Below, one piece after another: positions 34,543 through 45,966 of a DNA stretch of 64,000 nucleotides. The position numbers and the translations under genes are program-made. Numbering within the stretch: position 1 is the first letter of the stretch; the number at the start of each line of letters is the position of its first letter. Origin of the DNA: Anthostomella pinea (Eukaryota; Ascomycota; Sordariomycetes; Xylariales; Xylariaceae). The notes under the pieces were generated by a model that had not been told where the DNA came from, made no database searches, and was given only the letters and a program-made list of their open reading frames with translations. The stretch is taken from NCBI GenBank assembly GCA_963556695.1, contig CAUWAG010000013.1:186001-250000 (forward strand), given 5' to 3'.

Positions 34543-34908
34543 ACGCGGGCTCTTCTCGGGCTCGCGTCCTAGATATCTTCCTCCTCGATTGGTGTATCAT
34601 AGATCCGCAACTGGAGCCATGATGAAGGCATTCGTGGGTTTAGCCAGGGTTTTGCCATGGCGCTTCTTTCCGTCGGCATAGTCTTCTCACTCGTCTTCGT
34701 CGACAGGGTGTTGCGTAAGGTCCCACGGCGGCTGCTCCGGCATGACAAGAGTCTATGAGCATCAAGACATGACATCGAGCGTCGTCGAAGTGAGTCGACT
34801 TGAGATGCGAAAAGCTGACGCTGATATTGTAGGTCGTGCGCGCTCGGCGTCGCGGACTATCGGCTTGTAGACTTCTTCTTCTTCTCCTTGTTCTTGTTCT
34901 TGTTCTAC

Positions 34909-35638
34909 TTATTCCATTATGATAATATCGTAATTCATCACCTCTATGCGCGGCACTAGGTTGCTTTGACGCCTAGCGCGAGAAATCATGTAGCGGACGG
35001 TGGCCAACCGATCGAAACGCACGGCAGACAGGAACTTTAGACAGGTGCCAATACACTCGAAGCGGAGACTGACCATGCCATAGAACGAACATGGATCACG
35101 CATCCCCATGTAGGCTGTCGTGAACTGTCGCAGGAGTAGGGATCGGAAGGCTTCATCTCCGCAATGGTCGCGTATGATGAACTTGTTGGACCTGGGAAAC
35201 AGCTGCGGCACGACGAAGGGAAGTGGACCGCCAACAAGGCCAGCAACAACCTGGGCCTGGAGCTATGCCACGTCGTCAATACCGTGATTACCAGGAAGGC
35301 AGAAGTCTGGGACCGTTCTCATTGGCGCAGTGAGGGCTCATCAATTCTGACAGAGAACCCGAGTCGACGAGGGCTCGTTTCACATTACTTCCTCCGATCT
35401 CTCCTGAGATAAATTCCAGGTGGGTCTTCCCATCGTCGTCTCGTGCCCGGTCTCGAAAACTCAACATGGCAGACACGGCAATCTTGGATCGTAGGGATTC
35501 CTCGGCCATGAACACGGCCGCGGAGTGTGGGAGCTCGGGGGGACATACCTCTACGGGTGTGTTCGAACAGAATGGGTCTACGAAATGACCAAGTTCGGTG
35601 CTGCGGTTTATGGGCGCAAAAAACGACGCCATGCTCAC
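34909..35638 (-). pseudogene. decayed gene with a retropepsin-like DSG motif
   Basis: On the minus strand one frame reads SMASFFAPINRSTELGHFV, CPPELPHSAAVFMAEESL and DGKTHLEFISGEIGGSN, then KRALVDSGSLSELMSPH. In the last piece the DSG core resembles retroviral-type aspartic proteases. After a frameshift near 35315, sense continues in the next frame (GNHGIDDVA, stop TAG, LQAQVVAGLVGGPLPF, SNKFIIRDHCGDEAFRSLL, TAYMGMRDPCSFYGMV) to about 34909. The composition is protein-like throughout. It may derive from a retroelement or a fungal retropepsin-like family; the assignment rests on one short motif. Confidence 0.35.
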
Positions 35639-36495
35639 ATTGGTAAACGTTAGAGATAGGACTCATCCCTAACAAATGCGGCACGCGTACGAGGGTGTAC
35701 AGGACGACGGGAGGGTATGCTGTCGGAGTAGGTGCGCAGTGCTAATAACGGCAACATAGAGTCGAGGAGCGGGTAGTCGCCTGTTTCGCGATCCCCTACA
35801 GCAAGGCAGGACTGTCGATAGCTATGTACTGGTCTGGCTTTGCCGACCAGCGACTGGAGAATCGTAAACAGGACTTGATCTGTATCTTCTTAGTGTTGCC
35901 CCAAAGAGCGTTCCCAGCCGATATTTTCCGGGCGTCATCGGCACTTCCTACGGCTTTGGCCTCCTTATCCCAACTGTGATTCTTGTTCTGCCATGCACGT
36001 GTTGCTCGCCGGTCTGCAAACTCCCCGCCACGTCTCGCGTTAGTATCTCGGTCGGCGGGTACTCAATTCGCGGTCCTCACAACGTGCAAGTTCCTGGTTT
36101 GGTGTTGAATTTTTCGTAGTACCACTGGGTACGGCTAGAAATGCAGCGAAGGCGGGTAACGATGAGAACTGTCACAATGTTGGGTGGATATTACGTCTGA
36201 CTAAATCAGAACAACGCCGGGTTGTATTGTTGAAGCACTGCGTAGACGCGCGCCCTTTTGATTAAGCAATCCTATGGGAATTTTTCTTCTGAATCACCCT
36301 GTTTGTGTTATGTACAGTGCCATTGAGTAATGGCGTCAATTCAGCACCTCGTGACGATGCAGTGAGAGGCGATAAGGATTGTTTCTCGTAGGTGTGTTTC
36401 TCGTAGGTGTGGTGAGTGGTGCTAACAAGATACTGGATAGGCAAGAGATCTGCGCAGAAAGTGTGAGAAAAGCAAGGTACGCAAAAAACAAGTCC
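35639..36495. other. interval without a gene
   Basis: Nothing recognisable. Short direct repeats of TTTCTCGTAGGTGTG occur at about 36380-36412. Confidence 0.4.
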
Positions 36496-36623
36496 TGATT
36501 TCGCCCGGGTTCGAACCGGAGACCTTCAGTGTGTTAGACTGACGTGATAACCACTGTTGTGGATGTTAGTCAATTTGAGAGACTGACGTGGTTGGGAGAA
36601 TTCATACACTACACCACGAAACC
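36496..36623 (-). tRNA. tRNA-Val(AAC) gene interrupted in the D-loop, probably dead
   Basis: The minus-strand pieces 36623-36608 (GGTTTCGTGGTGTAGT) and 36553-36496 (TGGTTATCACG to CGAAATCA) join into a perfect 74-nt tRNA-Val. The acceptor stem GGTTTCG/CGAAATC, anticodon AAC (36533-36535) and T-loop GGTTCGAACCC are intact. A 54-bp insertion (36554-36607) splits the D-loop. The insertion carries an 11-bp copy of the anticodon-arm sequence (36580-36590 equals 36536-36546), which suggests a local duplication. Nuclear tRNA introns sit after position 37, so this is not a normal intron. Confidence 0.85.
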
Positions 36624-37849
36624 ATGTCGGTTGATGCGATTCGGCATTTCTTGAGGGATCATATACCGCGTATGTGTGGTGGCACTAGGGTTGAACAAGT
36701 TTGTCACGAGCGGATCGGACTTAATACCCACTCCCGGGCGGCCCCCCGCAGCCGAGGTCGAAAGCGGTGTCCACGTCCCACTCTACGGTGTCTCTACCCA
36801 CGCACGCCACGGTTGTCAAACGCTGGTCCGCTTGTGGTGAGCCAACGCCCGTTTCTGCCTCGCCCACATGTGACATCAGTGTGATACTTCTTTTGCTCTG
36901 GAGGGCTAGTGTGACACGCTAAAAGCAGAGGCCCCTGTACTGGTCGTACAAGGTATCGGGCTATATATGGATGCAACAGCCAGCAATGAGGGCAGGGGCA
37001 TGACCCGTTCCCCAACATAGTGGACGCCATGATTTGGTTCCTTCCGGCGACGTTCTTTATCAGATACCACAAAAGACCATGAAGATCATGAGCATCCGCC
37101 TCTCCCGCGTACGCCACGTGAACTGAAGTGAGACCACTCCTGTTGATCAGCCGGGCCAAAGCCGGACCCCGATCCGAAGGCACTCCGGTGGTCGTCAATC
37201 AATCGAGTCTAACATGGGGCAGATACGGAGGTTCACCGCAGCTTCCCTCGGGACGCAGTGGCTCTTGCCATCTTTCCCTTCCGGCGTTGTCGGAGCAAGT
37301 GGCTGCGAGCGCCCAGGCGGGGTAGACGAATCGTTACGTGAGTCCAGCTGTCGGCACGGTGGAAGCATTCTGCAGGATCGATATCGTTGAACACCCACCG
37401 AGCTCGCGCGAGCCAGACCACAGCCTTGTACTCATCTTTCCTGGTCGGGAACTGTTGGGTGCAGACCGGTTCGTCGCTGTGGGAAGCTGTAGTGCTGATT
37501 CACGCTGTACCTCCGGTGTTAATTCAAGCGTCGAGGCTTGAGCCGTTGATTTTTGAGCCGTACCTCCCACCCCATGGGCATCGGGGGAAGCGAACTTGAA
37601 GGGCCCAGGCGAACAGCCGGATAACTAGTGCTGCGATCCGGTAAGAGGAGCCGGGTCATGCTGCGTTCCGGTGAGACGTTGATGTTCGAGCCGTTGACGC
37701 CCGAGTCGTTGACCTCGCACGGTTGCGGCGTACATAGGACTCTGTCGCGATGCCGCGTTTCAGAACATGAAGCATGCTCAGTGGCTTTCAAGACGATGGA
37801 AGATATTATTCCTCTTACTTGCATCTGTGTTATTGTTCTGAGTGGCAAA
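36624..37849. other. interval without a gene
   Basis: Short imperfect repeats (GAGCCGTTGA and TGCTGCG-TCCGG at 37540-37715) but no gene I can support. Confidence 0.4.
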
Positions 37850-37857
37850 TTCGTTCA

Positions 37858-38160
37858 TCATATGATAGGCTTCCCGTATCGGAGAACTCCTTGGTGGCCA
37901 AGCTGCGCTCGTGTGCCCCGCCGATGATGATGCAACTGTACTTGCTCAATTGCTCGTCGGACGTCAATTCCTGTAGCAGGACACCGTCGGTCGTGTAGAG
38001 GACACGCGCGTCCTCGCTGATGGCCTTGTAGAAGCGGATACTGAGCCTCGACTATGGTGTGGTTGCGATCATACTGAAGCATGCGCACTCGCTTCGCCTG
38101 CGCCTTGGCATAGCGCGTCGTGACAATGGCACGGGGAGTCTCTTCTCGCTCCGTCGTCTT
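37858..38160 (-). pseudogene. DEAH-box RNA helicase fragment
   Basis: The minus strand reads SIRFYKAISEDARVLYTTDG and VLLQELTSDEQLSKYSC, then IIIGGAHERSLATKEF. This matches the stretch between motifs Ib and II of DEAH helicases (family pattern: YMTDG-LLRE..LS-YS-IIIDEAHER). The two acidic residues of DEAH read Gly-Gly (37911-37922), which would abolish ATP hydrolysis. Upstream, PRAIVTTRYAKAQAKRVRML may be a relic of motif Ia in another frame. No other helicase motif remains, so this is an isolated fragment. Confidence 0.5.
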
Positions 38161-38803
38161 GGGCCGGACCTGAAGGCGTATGTCCTGCCATTCATTGAAT
38201 ATTTTGTATCCTAGCTTGCACCTTGAGCGATATTACCAGCACGGCAGGCCATTGCGGACTCTAAGACAGGTATATTATCTGCTATAACGTAATATCCCTG
38301 TTAAGGCTGCCTTTGTCGAAAGCAGTCGTAGCCAGCTTCATGCACATCTCATTGACGACGTGGGTCGAAATTCAATGCTTTAGGAGCTTGAGTTCTTTGC
38401 TCGTGGTACCAGTCTTCAGAAGATATTGTATTGTTGTTGGAACAGGCTTGAACGATCAATCATAATACTCGAGTATGGGGTCAAGGTCATGATGTTGCTG
38501 ATGGTTGGATTGGGAGGTCTAGCTGGACCTGAAGGTCTAGCTAAGTGACCTCGCAATCCGGTATCTAATCACTTATCTAATCATACATGTGGGTCCTGGT
38601 ATAGGTGGTTTGCAGGCTGGAATCGCATGGATCCAACAATTGTTCTGTTTATTTGAGTTTTGGAGCCCGCCCCAAGGTTGAACTCATCTCCATGGCGGGG
38701 CCGTTTGATGCGTCGTGTTCCATGGCCCGCCTCCAGGGAAGTGACTGCGTGATCTTAAACATTTAAATGCATTGCAGCCTGATCCGTGAGACATCACTTC
38801 CTC

Positions 38804-39480
38804 TTACAGCAAGAGGGCGTGGGCGCCGTGAATGATCCCTTCGTAGGCGAAGCTTCCTAGGTTGGCGTTTAAGATTTTGAAAATGTACCGATTGAATGAC
38901 TGGTTGTCGAGAATGCGGGTGAGCTCGTACATGGCAATGATGTCTAGCTCATTGTTGAAAGGATTGGCCTGATCCAGCTCATATTGTCGTGCATATTTGT
39001 GCCACATGTTGATCTCGTATTTCTCAGAGATCATGTCGATAATAGTAACGTTTTAAAGAACAAAGCCTCTAGCCAATGCGGATTACCTGTCCCACGCAAC
39101 GTCGGGAATCTGGAACACAACCATAAGGTCATCTGATGACGAATGCTGTGGATTATGGCACGAAATCCACAGAGGAAACCTTCGGCTGAGGTACGGACTA
39201 TTTTCTTACATGGTTGCTTAGGTGAAAGGCGTCTTAGTGGATTTGCGAATTGAATCCAGATGACGAGTTCACTTCGTGTGTCTGAGCCAGCTAGCTGGTC
39301 ATGTCTTATGGCTAGGGCTCTACCGGTGTGGCCAGACGAGGTGCTTGCTTGGCAACCACACGTATCTCTACGGCAGCGATATCTGATAAAATCTGACGGG
39401 AGGATTGGAGTCCGGTCGGGGTATCTAGCAAAGATTCCGCTGGTGGTTGTGATAGACTGGGCCCATGCCATCGACTGACA
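38804..39480 (-). pseudogene. decayed gene, possibly cysteine-peptidase-like
   Basis: One frame reads VIWIQFANPLRRLSPKQPC and SAEGFLCGFRAIIHSIRHQ down to WLEALFFKTLLLST. A one-base shift near 39034 then gives MISEKYEINMWHKYARQYE, ANPFNNELDIIAMYELTRI and NANLGSFAYEGIIHGAHALLL, ending at 38804. The GFLCGFRAIIHS segment resembles the Cys helix of OTU/papain-like folds, and a His follows near the end. This is a weak resemblance and the family is not established. Confidence 0.3.
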
Positions 39481-39513
39481 CAGCTCTGCGGGCTCGTTTA
39501 CCAACCTGTGCAT

Positions 39514-40128
39514 TCATCCCCTGGTTCTGGTTTCTGGCACTCTAGAAACTAGGAAAGACGATGACTTAGCAGCAAGGTTGGTGGTTAATCATAACCATGC
39601 CCGTTAAACAGCCGTGTATGACTGCTTTATTCGATCCCTGTCAATCGTGTTTAAGCTATATTGCCCGTTCTGACATGTTGTTTGTCCTTGGGTAGCTGGA
39701 AAGGGAAAGGGGTGTGGAGGTTTGTAGGCTGCCTGGTTTTCAACCGCTCCCGCCCGGGGTGCTGCCATGAATGGGACTTGGTGCCCAGGCACATTCACGA
39801 ATTCGAGTGTTTGCCTTGAACATGTAGACTGCTGGTGATTCATAAAGGGTTGAGTGGCCTGTGTATGTCTATGAACGCTCGCGTTCGCGAAGCCGGCGTC
39901 TGCGTTGTAGGCTTCACAGAAACAAACATCTTGACATCTTTCGCCGCCAGCTTGTCAGCCTTCCACTTCTTGGACGTGGCGATGGTGCTGAAACGATGCT
40001 TCACCGCATGCCAGTCGAATAGATCTCGAGGGCAGGTGGGGTTGTTTGCCTCAAAGTCTATATTCTTCTTGACATATCCTCCAAGCTCGGAGTATAGTAT
40101 AAGCCTACACGCTGGTTAAAATGACACT
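39514..40128. other. interval without a gene, left flank of the MITE
   Basis: Nothing recognisable. Confidence 0.4.
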
Positions 40129-40130
40129 TA

Positions 40131-40625
40131 ACGGCGGGAACCCCCAAGTGGGACAGCCCCCCCAATGGGACAGTTTTCCCACCAAAATGTCACTATTGCG
40201 ACCCTCATAACTCGACCGATAATAATGGTACGACGTAGTTATTTGAGCGAGAATATTTGTCTCTTTTTTCTAAACTTGTAAAGTATGGGTGCTCATAGTA
40301 AGTTATGGTTATAACAAGAGTTGTAATAGCATGAAGTTTTACCCTTACTAAATTTAACGTTCCGGGCTGCCGTGGGTCTGGTTTTCCCGACCTTTTGGTG
40401 AGAGCAAGGCATGGTCAAACTTCAAAGCACCGCCAAACGCTTAAGAAAAAAGCAGTAATTAATTACTCAATCGCCAAGAAGACATTAAGAAAAAAAGATT
40501 CAAAGGCAATAGGGACAGTATTTACAGCTTCATTCCTCGTGGAGATATGTATAAGTGAACATTGTGATGTTGGGTGTAAAAACTGTCCCACTGGGGGGGC
40601 TGTCCCACTTGGGGGCTCCCGCCGT
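40131..40625. mobile_element. MITE with 47-bp terminal inverted repeats and TA duplication
   Basis: The 495-bp element begins ACGGCGGGAACCCCCAAG and ends with its reverse complement. The 47-bp arms (40131-40177 and 40579-40625) differ at two positions. TA flanks both sides (40129-40130, 40626-40627), the duplication of Tc1/mariner/pogo elements. The interior is AT rich and has no transposase frame, so it depends on an autonomous relative. Each arm contains GTGGGACAG followed by a C-run and a second TGGGACAG, a likely doubled transposase-binding site. Confidence 0.85.
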
Positions 40626-42139
40626 TAGTTCGTAGTTGGTAGCATGGACACCGCCGTGACTGCCACGGCAGTGGCCAGCGCCGGCGAGAGGCCCCAGGGG
40701 CGGTCGGCGGCCACGGGCGGATCGGCAGGGCAGAACAGAAGGACCCCGGAGTTCCCAATCAGCATGGGAGACTGCAGCTGAGTGTCGTCGAGCTGGGGGT
40801 TGGCATCATCTGGGATGGTGTGTCTAAGAGCTAGGATCTCGGCCGAACTGCTTATATCGTTCTTGAGAGAACATCTGTCCACGTCCGTAATAGCTTGCTT
40901 ACAAGCTTCATAACCCACAATATTACAACGTACATGCCAGCGGCCCGTGTAGACACCATCGCGTGCGAACCGATTGCGAGCCTGGTTAAACGCGAGTATT
41001 TTCTGGTTGGAACGGCTTTTGCGGTAGGTGCCCCGGGCAAGTGCTACGCATCGTACTCTTTTTTAAACTGACGTGGCGAATAAAGCTGATGCCCGAAGGC
41101 GGCGGTAAGTCCTTTGTCTGCAATTCCGATCTGCGAATGATGATAGCCACTGCCTGTCGGGCAGCGAAACAGTGTTGAAAATCATGGAACGAATCACTTC
41201 CCGGGTTGTAGGCTTGTCGTTTGCGAGGATTAGTGCCTCGTTGTCTCGCTCTCGTTGTTCGGGCGCTGACTTCGTGTTCTGTCTTCTTCTTCTTCGAAGC
41301 ACCGGCGGGCCGCGAAGCACCAGCGGCCTGCGGAACATCGGCGGCCTGAGCGCCAAGGCGGTCGGGTCTAGGTTTTGCGCTGCGATCCCATGGTAGTACT
41401 GCATCATTGCCTGGACACCGACTTCGTTGCATAGACTTTCCACGTATACTTCGCGCGTGTGAAGAATGCGGCCGACGCCATGCCAACGGGCCTTGGCCAT
41501 AAGAGACGTGCCAGAACGTTCTGGTCCGGGCTACAAAACCCCAGTCTTGTGGACGGATGTTGGAGAGACTGGAATGGATGGCAATCGGGGACCTTGCCGT
41601 TCCGATCATCCGTGCGTAGATCCCGTGACAATTGCTGTATCCAGATCATTGGTTCGAACAAGCATCTGCAGCTCTGGCCTAGGCGACCAATGCTGTACTG
41701 TTTCGTGACCTGGTGACTCTTTCAGCAGCCTGTCGGTCTGTGATGGATGCTGGATCTTTGCCCAGCCTAGCATACTCGGGGTCAATCTCAAGGTTGGTAA
41801 CCCTCGTCCTATGAAGGCTAAATGGCACCTTTTCTGGGCGAATACGCCCGTCTCGTATGTCATCCTAGGCATCCCGTCGCCCTCTGGGACCCAAGTTCTG
41901 CCCCAAGTTCTTGACGAATCTCCGAAACGGTACCAACGGCTGTCTTTTTTTCCAGAGGGGCCGCTGTAACGAGCTTTTATGTCGTTGTATACGCGGCCAG
42001 CATAGTCTCCATGTTTCGTGAGGTATTGATAGCTCTTGAGTTCCTTTGTATTGCGCTCTGAACTGGTTCGGTGCTTTTGGAGTTTGGACAGTGGGTAAGG
42101 TTTGTAGACTCGGGATGGTCGGCCATTTCTGTGTCTCTA
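40625..42139 (-). pseudogene. long multi-stop pseudogene of unknown family
   Basis: A single minus-strand frame carries protein-like sequence for about 500 codons: YLTKHGDYAGRVYNDIKARY, WYRFGDSSRTWGRTWVPEG, RMTYETGVFAQKRCHLAFIG, ELQMLVRTNDLDTAIVTGS, LMAKARWHGVGRILHTREVY, AMMQYYHGIAAQNLDP, REVIRSMIFNTVSLPDRQW, FARDGVYTGRWHVRCNIVG and LIGNSGVLLFCPADPP. It is broken by TGA (41606), TAG (41531) and TAA (41063), each explicable by one C-to-T change in Arg or Gln codons. A further TAG at 42137 limits the open frame upstream. The final stop overlaps the TA duplication of the MITE. I cannot name the family. Confidence 0.55.
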
Positions 42140-42892
42140 TTCGCTGACTGGGTAAAAGTACGAAGGTAAAAGTACGAGGGATGGGTACGATTCCCGACAT
42201 GTCCATCATCGATGTGACTTACTGGTCTCTGCTTTTAGGTCTTGCTTCCTGTTTGATGCTGTTGTCAGAAGGATATCAGAGACTGTGGTAGTCCCAGCAA
42301 CAAATCAGACCAGGTGCAGATAATGAGGAAGGTGGATGTGTGAGGGTTGGTGGATGCGGGTAAGTGTTGCGGATGTGTTAAAGGATTGGAAAGGCTCAAG
42401 TCGTGCTGTGCGCAGACATGGGTAAAATTGTGAAAATTTTGAAAGGCAACGTAGGAACTTGATTGTTGAACTATTTAAACTAATCCTTGCTCACTAGAGA
42501 CGCAACGCAGAGGCTGTTTTGAGCCTTGATACCAGCTATGGTTTAGAGGCTGCTTCGAACTGTGATATGTGTCGTTGTTGTGCAAATACAACGCAACAGC
42601 TACTTCGGCCGTGATGTGTGGCATCCTTGTTCCGGTCTTGTATCATCCGTCGATGAAGAACATCGATTTTTCGTTCTCATCATGTGATGAGGGCCCGGCT
42701 TACCCTCCTACTGTTAGCTTATGCCTCTAACATTGTTAATTGGAGGGGGGAACTCCGGGAGAGAAGGGCTCAGCCTAGCCGACTGACCATGTGCACTCAT
42801 TGGCCATGCATGCTGGGGGTTGGCTGGAATTCCCTGTGTCATCTTCTTGCAGCTGGGGCGTGAAAAATCCGCGGCAGGGGATGCAGGGCTCA
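42140..42892. other. interval without a gene
   Basis: Nothing recognisable. Confidence 0.4.
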
Positions 42893-43400
42893 GGGAGTCA
42901 TGGTAGTACACGTGTTGCGGGAAATGGGGGCGGACTCGGACAGTCTCTTGGCCATCTGCTTGATAGCGAGCGCCATGCTTTCTTCAGCAGGTAACTTTTT
43001 ACGCCACTCATGTTCTGAATGATCGTTTCTCTCGTCATAGAGATTGCGCTCTCCCATCGGGGTGGCTATCAATCTCATCTCTCTCAGGGCCAATCCGAAC
43101 TCCGCGGCGGAACCGGTGGTAGTTCCAACCAAATGTTGGAGAACCTTGACATCAGCGTCGAGCAGCACCAATGATGTCCTCAAAATCTGTGAGCACAGGT
43201 GATGTGTCGTTGGGAAGTTGCAGGACTTTGAGGATCTCATCAGGGGTGCCTCGGAGGTCCTCGTTCGATGCTGTGAAACCTGCAACCCAGTTGCGAATCG
43301 AGGTCACGGGGCAGCCGCCGAGTGTAATAACTCCAGTAGGTTCACCCGGGCTCCGGTCGACGTTTGACCTCGGGGCGGGGCGAAAGGGTCTGAACCCCTC
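42893..43400 (-). pseudogene. decayed gene of unknown family
   Basis: The minus strand reads NVDRSPGEPTGVITLGGCPV, TSIRNWVAGFTASNEDLRG and TPDEILKVLQLPNDTSPVL with DFEDIIGA. Sense then continues in the next frame as LVLLDADVKVLQHLVGTTTG, SAAEFGLALREMRLIATP and AEESMALAIKQMAKRLSES. The change of frame near 43165 has no good intron, so a frameshift is likely. I do not recognise it. Confidence 0.35.
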
Positions 43401-43440
43401 GGAAGGGGTGCGAGTGATATTTGGGAATGATATTGACGTA

Positions 43441-45279
43441 TAGTAGTGCGACGAAGATGTTCCTTGATTTTATCGCTGTGTAGATCTCCTTCCTCGGCGA
43501 GCCCTTCTTATAGTGCTTTGTGTAGGAGTCGCGTGTGTGGCAGCGCTCGTCTGGCCTCAGAGGCATTATTCGTTATGTATATTAAGGACTAATGCGTACC
43601 CGGTCGTAGATTATGGTTTACGATACCCTCAAGTTTTTTTTTTGTCTTTTTCTCTTTCCAGGGGCTTCTTGTGCGATCTGGATATTCCCGGCTCTGACTT
43701 TTGCTGCTTGCGACACTTCCCCTATACGGGTTTTCAGTTGTCCTTGTTGAGCAGATGTTCGTAGTCCTGACCCCCAGTCAGCTTGCTGAGAATCTTGCCG
43801 TTCTGGTCTGTGACCTACCCATCTTAATAGATGTTGAATGGGCCCTCGAACATGGCAATGATTTTGTCAGCCAGAGTCGGAGCAAAAGACGGATCTGGAC
43901 GGGCGCAGCTTGCTTAGCTTCGTCCGGCGCATTCAGGAGATCTGCGGCTTCGGAAACCTCCTCCCGTTGTAAGTGTTGCGAAGGCCGACTTGAGCATCAC
44001 AAAATCCCTGTTTGGGATATCCTCACGTGTTTCCGCCGCCACTGTATTGTCCTGGTCCCTCGTATTGGACGTCCTCCACAAGCTGGTGAGCTGCTGAGCT
44101 CGCAGGAAGTGATGGTCTGTTGCCGCGACGGCGTGATGTTGGCAGCCGGGAGGAAATATGGAGGTTGGCCGTTAACTGAGACACCGGGAGGAAATCCAGA
44201 CTGTCTAGTTGTGTTATCGTCGCTACTTGTTCTGATTCTCTTACCTTGGTGTTGACGGTCTGTGTGCTGGAATTGCGCACGATCTGCGCGGTGGTCAGCA
44301 TGATGCGCGGAGATGAAGAAGGTCGTGCCTGGGTGTAGACAGTCGGTGCGGTGTAGGTGTTCGGTCCTTCGGCGGCTGCTCTGCAGGCTTTCGCGACTTC
44401 GTTACGGGCTCGATAGCCTTCAGCGCTGACTTGCGGACGCACTGAGGTTAAGTTTTGTGATATGGGAGTCTCATTCCATTTCTATGTGTCCATGTCTATG
44501 AGTCAGTCGCAGCCAAGAAACCACTCCAGCCCAGACGCAGTTGGAACACGCTCCATCTCGTTGAGCGCCAGCCCTGTAACATCCGTCAACAGGGCCATGC
44601 ATGGTTACGCGGTCGGAGAGCTTAACCATAAATAAATCGTGAAGCTTTCGTCGCAAATAGAGCTGCGGTATCTTTTGCTTGCCTTGTTCTCTTCAACCAT
44701 TTTTATGAACTTTGTTGCTCCGGAAGATACTCTTTTTGCTTTGTGCCAGCTGCGAGTCTGACCTGTTACAGATGCGGCTTACTCCCCATATCGAAACCAT
44801 AATCGAGAGCGACATGATGGATCATGTGGAGTATTTCGCTAGGCCGCAGGACGATATGGTCATCCTTAACAAGCACTAGTTTTGAGCAGCTTTCGGTCGT
44901 TTGTGAAACCCGTGGGAATTATGCTGATGCGGCCATCTTTGGCGGCAAGTCGGAGCGCTTGAAGACCTTTTGGAATATGACGATAGGGTTTCCAGTAGAC
45001 GATGCTTGCTCAGCCGCCATGGTGAAATCTAGACCACAATATACCACCCGCCCAAGGTGTCCACTATCGCAGTTTGCTATGACAAGAGGACATGTCTCGG
45101 GTAGCCGCCACGAGGAGGATTGGGACTGGGAGCTGCTGTGCAGTCAACTGACGCAGCCCTTTCTCGAAACCTCGTTTTACGAAGCGTGGGAGGTCTCTGC
45201 CCGATAGCTTGTATCTCAAGATTCGTGACTGGACGTCACTGATGGCGTTGGTGTCAGACCCAATATATAGGTCGTCGGG
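43441..45279. other. interval with faint coding relics
   Basis: Minus-strand pieces such as DLLNAPDEAKQAAPVQIRL, LADKIIAMFEGPFNI and NGKILSKLTGGQDYEHLL (43760-43980), VRPQVSAEGYRARNEVAKAC (44400) and DGACSNCVWAG (44540) look coding but fall in several frames. The last resembles Cys pairs of fungal DUF3716-type proteins; this is too weak to call. Confidence 0.3.
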
Positions 45280-45651
45280 ATGGTTCGGCTTGACCATAAC
45301 CAGATCGTAAACACTGGGGCCGGTGCAGATGTCATCCGGATTGGTCTGGACGTCCCCCTGGCTGGAATGGGCCTCCAGCAACTCTTCATCGCCATCTTCT
45401 TAGTTCTTATGATAACTTTCCACCGCCGTGCTGTGTCGAAGACTCCGGACAGCGATTCCCAAGACGAGACCCCAAGCTCGTGCGCCCCGAAGGCATTCTC
45501 CACGGCTCAAACCAACTTTGGAACCGTCGCCGAATTTGGAAACTGCTCGACATGGCACGTCTCGGCCATGTCACTTTTGGTCACTGAACATGAACATTGG
45601 CCCGTTCTGAATCGGCAGCATATTAGCATACCTATTGAGGGCAGCGACTAA
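45280..45651 (+). pseudogene. possible membrane-protein relic (RTA1-like?)
   Basis: The plus-strand frame has one convincing hydrophobic piece, GLDVPLAGMGLQQLFIAIF followed by LVLMITFHRRAV. This resembles the G-LD-ILAG-G-Q helix of fungal RTA1/RSB1-type lipid transporters. No other helices of that family are found nearby. Either a fragment or chance similarity. Confidence 0.25.
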
Positions 45652-45966
45652 TTGCAAGGCCATGTTGCAAGTCTGGCAGCTTCGACGCGAGTCTACGAGC
45701 CCGGACACCAGCAGCGATGTATATGATGGTTCCAGATTTTTTCTCTGCGAAGCCATTTTCCCCATGAAGCTAATTGGAGTGTAGCTCGCAGTCTCGTCCT
45801 GGCTTGGTGAGCATGATTAAAGTGAGCAGAAGACGTGGTCCAATGCTTCGATGTATTCATGAGCGGCCCTGCTTGGGTTGTGGTCTTGATCTACAAGCCT
45901 TCATGTAACTCTTTGGGATCCCGCCGTCGCGACTGAACGTCGAGTGGGAGCTAATGATAATCAGTG

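Larger units (their letters stand above)
33710..34908. other. start of the accessory interval; holds an inverted repeat
   Basis: No intact gene. The main structure is the inverted repeat at 34211-34268 and 34486-34542. Confidence 0.45.

Noticed and set aside
40395..40628. Possible transposase frame in the MITE
   Set aside because: It is short, Lys-rich from AT sequence, and runs into the terminal repeat. No DDE motif.
44471..44656. DUF3716-like Cys pair (DGACSNCVWAG)
   Set aside because: One short motif only. The other Cys pairs of the family are not found nearby.
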